Of a DNA stretch of 24,745 bases, positions 1-10,300 are shown in pieces; the stretch's first letter is position 1; each line of letters opens with the position of its first letter. Source of the DNA: Hypsibius dujardini (lineage: Eukaryota > Tardigrada > Eutardigrada > Parachela > Hypsibiidae); contig LRSR01002138.1 of assembly GCA_001579985.1 (NCBI GenBank), forward strand, positions 1 through 24,745, given 5' to 3'. The position numbers and the translations under genes were made by a program. Under the pieces are notes generated by a model that did no database searches, had not been told where the DNA came from, and was given only the letters and a program-made list of their open reading frames with translations.

Positions 1-455
1 TATTATTTAGCATCATGGTCTATGATAAAACTGTATAACAAGAAGAATTTAAATTTGCAAAACGTCGTGTGTGATTTAAAAGACAGAAAAATAGATACAA
101 TTTACAGTGAATGTTTTAGCAGTTTTGATTATAAAATAGCTTTTAAGTTTATTTAACTTTAATTATATTTAATATTTAATAATTAGTTATGCAGTATGAA
201 TATGTTATTACTACTCTCCCTATATCACTGAAATGTTGGTATTTCTTACCACTAGCAGACTACTAATATATTGTTACTAGTATTAGTAAATTACTAAAAG
301 ATATATGAATTATACTATTAGCATACTACTAATATACTAGGATATATGTATATATATATTATTTAAATATTTAAACATATAAACTGTCGATAACTGTAAA
401 TTGTGCTACAATTGTTTCTCTAGGCTTTTGTCTAGTTCTTTTCTTTCTGTTTCAG
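1..455. other. A+T-rich non-coding stretch
   Basis: Very A+T-rich, with repeated TACTA/ACTAGTA-like words around 240-360. I see no coding frame, RNA gene or clear promoter. It may be an intron of an upstream gene or intergenic DNA. Confidence 0.4.
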
Positions 456-491
456 GTGGGAGCCAGGACTTTCGCCGTTCCTTCTAAATGA
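456..491 (+). other. possible terminal exon or trans-splice acceptor, unassigned
   Basis: A strong pyrimidine tract followed by CAG ends at 455. The reading frame starting at 456 gives a short tail (VGARTFAVPSK) and a TGA at 489-491. This could be the last coding exon of a gene lying left of the window. It could also be a spliced-leader acceptor, because an ATG follows at 488. The peptide is too short to recognise. An open frame of 65 codons at 523-720 follows and has no recognisable similarity. Confidence 0.2.
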
Positions 492-720
492 GCGAAGGAG
501 GAGCGAATTTAAATGATGGACAATGCATAAAGTTTTCATTTTGACCGCTTTTTTTCCGTCATGCTTATACGCAGTTTTCAGTGGTGCGAGCTCGGATCAG
601 TGGAATCCTTTCCTGTTTTGGTTTGAGTACGCATCCGCCCTGATATTTCATTCATTACTGGCAAATAAATACTCGTACGTACTCAAAACTGTAAGAAACA
701 TAGGTAGAAGACACAACTGA

Positions 721-1311
721 CTGGAATTCGCTGGACTGGAAATATCGTTTGGGTTTGGAACAATCAATCAATCGCTGTAATAGTTTTAAGGGAAAGTGGC
801 TGAAACTCTCTGATTGGTCCAACGTAATTTGATTGATACCACTACGTCATACAGTTACAACGATCACCAGACTACGTATACGTTTGATGAAGTTGAGGGC
901 GTGGCTGCGACATCTCATTGTCTGATTGATTGATTGATTAGTTGTTGCGTTGGCACTTTTTACGGAATATCTGTATTTGTCGATGCCACGATATTTCATC
1001 AGCTGATTTCGAAGTTTCTTCTTGTTGTCGCATTCCTCCCTGTTCCGTTTTTAATTTCTTTTTTCCTTTTTCCCACTCAGTATTCAGCATCTCTTTTGAA
1101 TTGTATTTCTCAGCTCGAATCCGATCTCTTTCTTGTATTGTTTTTCATCCGGTGGTTTGTTTGTCTTGAATCAAAGGTTCAACAGTCCGCTGAAGCGTTG
1201 ATTGTCTTGATTGTGGCATTGGAACTGCGTCTTCCGCTTGCCTCTTTTAAATCCCGTTTTTGCTACTCGAGCGAGTTTTTCTTTCTAACTATTTTTCCAT
1301 ATTTTTCCGCC
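721..1311 (+). promoter_or_regulatory. upstream region / 5' UTR of the IBTK-like gene
   Basis: This stretch precedes the IBTK-like start codon. An inverted CCAAT motif (ATTGG, 813-817) and a short TGAT tetranucleotide run (about 922-938) are visible. No clear TATA box is evident near the start. The open frame running from 934 into the gene is probably 5' untranslated, because similarity to the family begins only after the well-placed ATG at 1312. The transcription start cannot be fixed from the sequence. Confidence 0.3.
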
Positions 1312-1669
1312 ATGGCACCCACCCAAAATCTCGCGGGACCCTCGAATGTGGACACGGACTGCTGCGCTAGCTGCACTTTTCACCGGGACGCCATTATTTC
1401 CGCTTGCACCCACGCGAAAAATCGCGACGAACTCGCACGACTACTTCCTTGCATTTGCTCGACACCGAAGCCTTGGCGGATGAAGGATACGTCGGGGAAG
1501 TCGATGTTTCACATGGCTGCTAGTATGGGAAGGGAGGAAATCATGACATGGTATTTAAAATGCCGCGGGGAGAGTTCGTTGAGGACGCCGCAAGAAAAGA
1601 GCGCCCTGGTGGACGAGGTGGATGCGGAATCCGGCTGGACGGCTCTACACAGGGCTCTTTTTCAAGGAG
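1312..1669 (+). CDS. IBTK-like exon 1 (ankyrin start)
   Basis: Encodes residues 1-119. A Cys-rich lead precedes two ankyrin motifs (SMFHMAASMGREE and SGWTALHRALF). The donor G|GTTTGT leaves phase 1 and joins 2030 to give GAA. Intron 1 (1670-2029) shows nothing beyond A+T-rich sequence. Confidence 0.85.
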
Positions 1670-2575
1670 GTTTGTGAAAAAGTTTGAAAGGCTGCGGGAA
1701 GCTTGATGGTGAAGAAGGGCGGGAAGAAATGCTGAGAGGTGGAAGGATTCGTTGTGTACACTTCGATTGATCGATGAGTTGTTGATAATAAGCCTTGGCC
1801 GAATTTTATAGGGGGAAATTTAGCTTGATTGATGAATTGATGGTTGAGATATTTTGAAAATATTTAATATGAATATATTTATTTGAGATATTTTAAATAT
1901 ACTGTTTTATTCATGTTCCGAATATTACTCAAAATTCATATTGGTATAAAAAGTAAATTTCGTGCTTTAAATAGTCCGAATTTGTCCTTTTGGTTTAATG
2001 GTTTGATTTGTGCCCCTTTTCTTCCATAGAAATTGCCGCTGCTTCCTGGCTTCTCCGCCAAGGCGCGGACATATCGATCAAGGACCACGATGACTGTTCA
2101 CCCGTTCAGCTCCTGATATGGGATCAACAAAACCTGTCGGAGGCCATCATGATAACCGAATCTTCACCCAAGGCCAAGGGTGCCTGTTACCCGGTCGCCT
2201 TCCACACTTGGGGCAACAACGCTAACTACACTCTTGGATACGGGGGAGCAACGCAAGATCGTGTCGTCCCGGAAAAGGTCCGCGCTGCCTTTTACGGCCA
2301 GCCGAATAGCGAATGCATAAATTGTGGCCATTCTGACACGGTGATGGGGCGGAGCGTGGCTCGAGGGGAAGTGCACATCCACGGCGCTCATTTGCCGCCG
2401 GGGGCCTTGATGTCGGAGCATTTGCTCGAAACTTATCTTCCCAGTGTAGTGGACAACTACACTAATCGTCAAGGCTTAGCGTTAGATGTTGTCTTGAGGA
2501 AGTTTCATACAATCTTCTTGTCCCCTGATGGGGTCTTTGTGTGAGTTAACAGGCAGGTCGACAAGCAGACAGACT

Positions 2576-2622
<47 letters not shown>

Positions 2623-3293
2623 CGACAGATATACAGATACACCGACAGACAGAAAGACATACGAACGGAGACAAACAGATAGACTAGCAGACATGCAGAC
2701 ATATTCCTGATTCAGAAAGACAGACAGGCAGCTGAGTAGTATTCGTTCTCGTCTGATTGTGATGGGTTTCGGTTTTCAGCTGCGGCCACGGACAAGGCGG
2801 TAGACTTGGCTTAGGATCGGAAAAGACTTGCCTAACACCGACTCGTATCTCATTCCGTTCGCTGGCTAAAGCAGAACCACCGCAAATAGTGCGAATCGCA
2901 GCCGGAGTGAACCATAGCGTGTTTCTGGACGCGGACGGTATTGCGTATTCCTGCGGCTTGAATGAGTTCTTCCAGCTGGGGATGAGTCCGCCCCCGATCA
3001 GCCTGATGGTGCCCACTGCGCTGCCGTCTTTTCACTCGCTCACTCATCGGAGATCGCGGTCACAGGCAGCGGTTGGTGTACCGGTCTACCACGGAATTAT
3101 TGGCATTGCTGCTGAACGGTGTCATACACTGGCATGGAGCTCAGAAGCGATTTATGCGATCGGCTTCAATGGTGGACAGCTCGGACCGCGAAGAGATCGG
3201 TCAAAAGGTGTGTTGGAAGAACTAATGACTGTCTGTCTGTCTGTCTGTTTGCCTGTCTGTCTGCCTGTTTGTCTGCCTTTCTGTTTGTCTGCC

Positions 3294-3326
<33 letters not shown>

Positions 3327-6300
3327 GCCTGCCTGTCTGCCTGTCTGCCTGTCTGCTTGGTTTAAAGTGATAATGCGTTGTTTTCAGGAGTTTCTCCTGG
3401 TGGTTCAACTTCTGACGCATCAGACTTGACCAACCTACTGCCAAGAGAAATGACTGAACTAAAGCAGTATCTCCCGGCTCGTTTTGTGCGATGCAGCGAC
3501 GCCGCCTTTGTGATATATCGGGACCCTGCTTACGCAGGCGTGCCTGACATGGTCCTAGTACACGACTACGAGATTAAACGACTGCCGCGCCTACCACGAT
3601 TGTCCGGTGTAATGTGGAAGGAGCCTCCGGCTCTCAGTGAGATTTGCGTATTTGGTGGTAAGTTGACGCTGCCGGGAAGGGAGATGTCTTTGAATCGGGA
3701 TCTGGTGATTGTGGCCCTCGTATCGGACATTCCGCTGCTGTATGTGGACTCAGGACGATCTAGTTATTGGTCTGTGATCAATATTTCGGGATTACCGCGA
3801 AATATGAGCTCTATTTATCACATCAGGTACTTGTATGTCTGCCTGCCTGCCTGCCTGTCTGTCTATGTGTCTGTCTGCCTGCTGATCTGCCTGCCTGTGT
3901 CTGTCTTACTGAACCAGCTTACAGACACTCATGTTTTATTGCTTCACAGCCTGAGTTCGGACCAACTCCTCGTCTCCACCGAGTTCGGTGAAGTCTACAC
4001 CATTCCGTTCAGTCAGTCTGATCGGAACAAAGTCACCGCCCACGGGCCAACACCGCCGCGAGCAGCGGAACGGGTCGCCAAGCTCTGGCGTGCCCTAAAA
4101 GTCTTCTCCGAGCCGGGCAGTCGCAGTTTCGCAGCTCTGCAACGCTCTGCCCCGTTTCGCCTTTGGCCGATGGAAACGCACCAGTCGAACGGGGTGTCTC
4201 GTACGAGGCATTCACCGTCAACAGACACCTCGGTGCTTATCGTTGCCGACAGGGGCGCCATCAACGTCCACATTGAGAAGCTCTACCTCGTGGCCGGCAG
4301 CACCTACTTCCGGAATCTCCTGCCGGAGTTTTTGGATGATTCCACATTCCCAGCTGTCCTGAAAATACCCGGAAAAATTCCATCGCATGTGAAATTCCAT
4401 CGGGCTGTCGATGACGCAAAAAAATTGGCGCAGTGGCAGGTATAAATTTTTAAATCAACGAATCAAAATTGAATCATCACTCAATCAATTGATCAACCAA
4501 CACATCTAATACCTGGATTTCAATTGTGATTTAGGAAATCCGCCGTGACTTTTACCCAACCGCCCGGGGTCTGTGGGACGTGGAGCCAGACATGGAAGTG
4601 GTCTGCGACGAAGACGGCGCCACCATCGGTACGCATCGCTTCAAACTGACCAGTCGGACGTTGTATTTCGAGCTGTTGCTGGAAGGGGAGCGCTGGCGAA
4701 ATTCTCGACAGACGCATACAGCTGTTCTGCCGTGTGATCTGCCGACCGGTTTGCGATTCATGGAGTTTCTCTATGAGAAGCGGATTTCAGACCGGCCCGC
4801 GACGGCGGAGGAGTGTCTGGGGTTGTTGCGGGTCGCGGACTTTATTATGGATGATGAGTTGAGGGCGGTGGCGGCGGAATTTTTTCGGCCGTTTTTGACC
4901 GCCGATACCGTGGTAAATTTCCTCCGGATCGCTGAGATGTACAATGCGGAAGGCCTGCGGATGAGTTGCGTGGAGCTGATGTTGTGCATGCTACCAGGTA
5001 GGAACCTTACAGAGTGCTCGGTCGAGTAAGACGACATGTAGATTTGATTGCCATGAAACACACGCGGAGTTATATTTCCCATCGATAATTTGTCTGTCTG
5101 TCTGTTTGCCTGTTTGCCTATCTGTCTGTGTGACTGCCTGCCTTCCTACCTGCGTGTCTCTGTCTGTCTTTTTGTCTGTTTTTTGTCTGCCTGCCTGCCC
5201 GTCTGCCTGTTCATCTGCTTGCCAGTTGCTTGTCTATATCCCTTTCTCTCACCCTGACTGTCTGACTGGCGCTGGTCCATATACACTGATTGTCGCCAAG
5301 GCTTTACCCACTTCTTTAAAGCTCTTGATGACGGGCAGTCGGATGCCATGAGGTGCACGGCGGGGGAAGTCCCAATTAAGATTGAATTAATTGACAAAGT
5401 TATTACGCGGGTCGGAGAGTTCCGGGGGTGAAGTCACACTGCGTGACTTCCACTATTACTACTGTGTGTATGGTAGATTAGGATTTTTGCCCTGTAAATT
5501 TGCCACGATGCGTATAAAAGCGCAGTTTAATTGGGAATTGGAAAGTGAGAGGGTCGGGAAATTCGGCAACTTCCGTCTCTTGCTTTCTGCGGAACTTGCA
5601 TCTCTTCCACGGATTGCTAGCGAGTTCCTGTACTTGCGGTCTGCGGCGGCCAATTTTGGTTTAGGTGGTTTTAGCGTCCATCAAGCAAGAAAGGACAAGC
5701 TTATTTCAGGTAAAGTGTTATAATTTTACTTTTGTGAAGTTTAGCATTTTTATATTTGATTTGCTTTGGCTAAATTTGATTGAGTATTTTTTTACCACTG
5801 ACTACATTTCCGTTATGATTTTTCTACTCGAAATTGGGTAACACTTTATTTATTTCTCTGGTTCCTTCTATGTCTTAATTATAATTTCTGAATTTAATTC
5901 GGTTCGGTTTACCTTAATATTATATTCTTAAAGTATTTCTTCCGTCATTTTTGTATTCAGTTCTATGTGTCTTATTCTTAGCCGGATCCTCTCCTGTCAT
6001 ATATTGAGGGTTAATTTCATTTGTTTACACTTTATTACTTTGTTATTGTCTCATGTTGCATACTTTGGGAAATGTCCAATTGATTCATGAATTGTTTTCA
6101 TTGTAGATTTAATGTGGCTATGCGATTCAATTTCTTCTCCGATTGTTGACAATCAATTGTATTGTTCATTTTGTTTCAGGGATGTCTTCCCTTTCGAAGC
6201 AAGATGACATCTGGAGCAAGATCCAAGCCACTGCCTACCCCCTGGAAGCTCTGCCCCAAGGTGACGCCGGCCTCTTTTCTCGCGTCCGACTGCTTCGTCC

Positions 6301-7293
6301 TGGCTTCGACCGGGTCAGTTTCGAGCACACTAGTGATGAGATGCCGGACGGCCGGGCCAAACTCATCCACGCCCACGGCAGCGTGGCCAAGGTGGAGCTG
6401 AAGATCAAGGAAAACTGCTACTACTCCGGCATCTTTGCATCCGGCGGGATCGGTCTGGCGCGGTTGTCGCTGGCGCTGTGGAACCACGAGCACTACATCC
6501 CCGGGATGGCGGTGAAGATTTTCGTCGAGGGCCAGCCCTCACAGAACATGCACGTGATGAACGCATTGGACGGGCAGGGGAAAAACCGCAACTTTTTCGA
6601 GCACAAGTTCTCGAATGTCTTGGAAAAACCGGTGGAGCGACCGGGGAAGTTGCTGGCCGGCCCCTTTCGGAAGGCGATCAAGAATATGCCAGGTAGACAC
6701 CTGGCCAGATTAGATCGCAGTTTGGCCAGTAGACATGCTGGCAGACCGACTGACCGAACATACAGACGGAGGCCGACTGTGTTACAGACAATGCGACAGC
6801 CAGACATGTGGGAGGTCAGACAAGTAGACAGACTGACGAAAGACACTGACAGAGGCCGACCGTGCGACAGACAGGCAGGTGGGAAGTTTCAGGTAGGCAG
6901 AGTGACAAGGAGTAACAGAGACATGTAGGCAGACCGAAAGACCGGCAGATAATCGAGAAAGCAGACAAACAATCAAACTGAAATTCAGTTGATCAAACGT
7001 TCAAACAAATATGGGAACAGATTAGGAAACAACCAACAGGCATATCAGCCAACACTCAGAGGATTGAAATACTCCGGCATGAAAACGCACAGGCAAATCG
7101 ACAATCAATTGGTCGTACAGTGATCCAACCGTCAGGAATGCGACAGACATGTAGCAATTTGAATATGCTGACAAATGATTAGCTTATGCGTACATTTTAG
7201 AAAGGCGACGATGAATTGACCAAATACCCAGCAGGATGATCGGCAGGCAAACGTTCAGGCAGGCAGTTAAGAAGACAGTAGTCAGGCAGACAT

Positions 7294-7338
<45 letters not shown>

Positions 7339-10300
7339 CAGACATGCATACATGCATACAGGCAGGCAAGCAGATACATGTGTTACAGTACGCGGCACGA
7401 ATTTCGTAGTAGCAACTTGTTTTCGCCATTTTGCCTGGAGTGTGTTCTGACATCCGGTGTTTTCTTTTCCTTTTCAGGAGAAGAAAAGGACAAGCCGGAT
7501 AGCGAGCTAATACTAGGCCTCAGCGAACAAGCGGTAGTGAACTGCCATGGCGAGGCCATTGTGGGTGACCAGATCAGCGTGCCGTTCCAAATTATTTTTA
7601 CCCCTAACCCGGCCAACGGTTGGGCTGCGGACAGCAGGGAAGATTTGCGCATTCACCTGGCGCGTATCCCGCAGGGTTCGCTGCTATACAACGTCTATGC
7701 CCGGCGAATTCCGGTACAGGACTTGCGACTTTAATTGGGCATGTGATTGCGTTGGGTGTGGAAAATGGCAGCTTTTCAGTTTCTGCTTTTGTGTACTTGT
7801 GGTTTAACAGGGCGGGCCGACGGATCACATTGGGGAGCTGGTGTCGAGGAGCGCGTTCGTCGCCTCACAGTACGGGGATGAAAAGCTCTTTTTCCAACAT
7901 GCCCGGAAACGATGGCATGTTTGAGCTGACGCTGGCATGCTGGTCGCTGACGTCTCTACTCTTTGACACCCCATGTTGAGAATGCCTTGGGTGGGGGGTC
8001 GCCTGGAGATGTGCTGCTAATTAGTGTTTTTGATTGGCACTGGACTTTAGTTTGGCGTAGAGGGCACCAGTGTATTGTCACGGGGCATAGTGGCTTACGT
8101 TGGGAATGTTGTACAGTCCTGGACGAACTATGCATAACTCCTCTTTTTAAAAGATTCTGGATGATACTCCAAAACAAATAGGCATGCAAATGAATAGACA
8201 TGTAAACAAACAAATATGTATAAACACACAGACAGACAAGAAGCCAGACAGACAGACAGGAAGACAGGCAGACAGACAGACGTTTAGAAATGTATTTGTT
8301 GTTGGGTGGTAGAATCCTTTCCTGTTTCATCACTTCTCTGTTGAGGCTGTAAGGACTTGGTTGAATGTAGTGTGCAGGTCTCTACTGTCGTTGACTTCTT
8401 TACGCGTACTATTTAAGATTGATATTGTAATCAAACTGCACATCATCTATGGTGATTGTAGATGAGCTTCAGACTGGTAAACACTTGAACACAGTGGAAC
8501 TAGTACGATAAGTTTCTTGGTAGATAAGTACTAATGTAAAAAATATCTAGGACAAAGTAAGCGCAAGACAGCGAAATATGCTTACTTACCTCTAATGCTT
8601 CCACGTAATTAGTATTTCGAGCTAATATTAATGCCTCTGTACTTTTCAGAACTCTTTGAAAGCCGGCACTTGACCGATCTGGACAAGACCACCCTCAACC
8701 TCCTCAGCACTATGTACAAGAAGAAGATGAAATCCTCGCTGTCCACCCGGATCATCACTCCCCATTACATCCCCGGGCTGGACTTCGATCAAGTCAGTCG
8801 AACTAGTCCTCGGGAGTACATTCCAGACGACAATCAAGACTCAGGCGACAACATCCGCTCGCGGGGCAAATCGTTTGCAAAAAGATCCGTGCTGGAGATA
8901 CCACCAAAGAACAACGTGTTAAAGGATCGGAATTCCGATCACAAAATGTTAGCCCCGGTGGAAGCGGCCGGTGACTGGACGCAGGTATCCCCGTCTGGTA
9001 AAAGAAACGGACCGGAAAAAAGGAACGAACCTCTCAGCCCGGTACGCAACCTATGGGGATATCCCTGTCTCTCTGTCTGTATGTCTGTCTCTTTGTCTGT
9101 CTCTTTGTCTGTCTGTTTCTTTGTCTCTTTGTTTACCTGTCAATCTTTCTGAGGACTTACACTGATGGCTCTGTTGGCTGCCCTTGCATGTCTGCCTGCC
9201 TGCCTGCTTGTCGTTCTGTTGTCTATGTGCCTCCATGCTCTTTCGTCTGTCTATCTGCCTCTCTATCTTCCTGTCTGCCTGACGGTCTGTCTGTTTGTCT
9301 GTCTACCTGCCTGTCTATCTATGTGCCCTAATGCTGTTTATCTACTCATCTGTTCTTCTTAAAATTCTTTGATCTTTCCCCCTTCTCATTCTGTTTTTTG
9401 CATATTTTTAGATGGTTCCGAGGTCTGTGGTTGACAACATTTGCTCCTCTTTGAAAAACATTCCGCCGGAAATAAATGGAAAGACACCATCATCAGCGGC
9501 AGTTAGTCCCAACACCTCCTTCCGAGAGTCCGATGACGAAGGCTGCGTCCTCTCTCCTTCGCCTTCATCCTCACCGAAGGCGAAATACGTCGCCCCAGCC
9601 TTCAGAATCCACGACGGCATTGATTTGACTCCGGCCAAGGTGCCAGCCGCGTTGTCGGCTATCATGGAAGAAGAACGCCGAGCTCTGGCGTTCAAACTGG
9701 AGAAGGCAACGCCGTTGAACCGACCGAAAACCGGTTCGCATTCCAGGCATGGTCGCAAATTTGTCGGTGTGAAACTGCAAGCGACTGATGCGGTTGTGGA
9801 AGAGGCGGCGGGGAAAGAGCTAGAATCGACGAGACCTAGAAGCAATCCATGGAACAGAGCACTACCGGTTGGGCCCACCTTCATGGAAGTGATGGCTATG
9901 GAGGAAGAGGAAACGAAGAAGGCAGCTGCATTTGCAGCTGTGACTGCTGCGAAAACATCCCCGGTCGTCGTGCCTCCTTCAAAGCCAACTTTACATGTAA
10001 ATGCCCGATCTTTTTGTGCGACTATCCGCCTGTCTGTCAGTCTATCGATTGGTCTCTCTGTCGGTCTCTCTGTCGTAATCCTCAGTCTGTCTATTTGACT
10101 GTATGACTGTCGCTCTTCTATCAGGTTGATTTGCTTGTTCTATTCGTCTGCATCGGTTTTGGCTGTGATTGTCTGCAAGTCGGTATTTCCTTCGGGCCGT
10201 CTCTTTCCTTCTTGTCTATGTGTTTCAGATGTCAGATTTCCTTTCCAGTCCTATGTGTCTGCGTTCTTGTAGAGACAGTATATTTTTGTTTATCAGTATC

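Noticed and set aside
934-1311. Upstream in-frame extension of IBTK-like exon 1
   Set aside because: Hydrophobic and unlike the family. The ATG at 1312 has a much better context and is followed directly by family-like sequence.
2563-2690. Possible CRISPR-like array
   Set aside because: The unit is a 4-nt microsatellite with no spacers, and the DNA is eukaryotic.
2482-3444. Cys/Leu/Ser-rich or Asp/Arg/Gln/Thr-rich open frames on both strands
   Set aside because: They are translations of CAGA/CTGT arrays, which lack stop codons in most frames. The same pattern recurs at 3767-3991, 5106-5397, 7184-7453 and 9051-9362.
5271-5424. Open frame of about 50 codons (FFKALDDGQSDAMRC...) as a further exon
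   Set aside because: No clear splice sites, no recognisable similarity, and it is not needed for either phase-consistent gene model.
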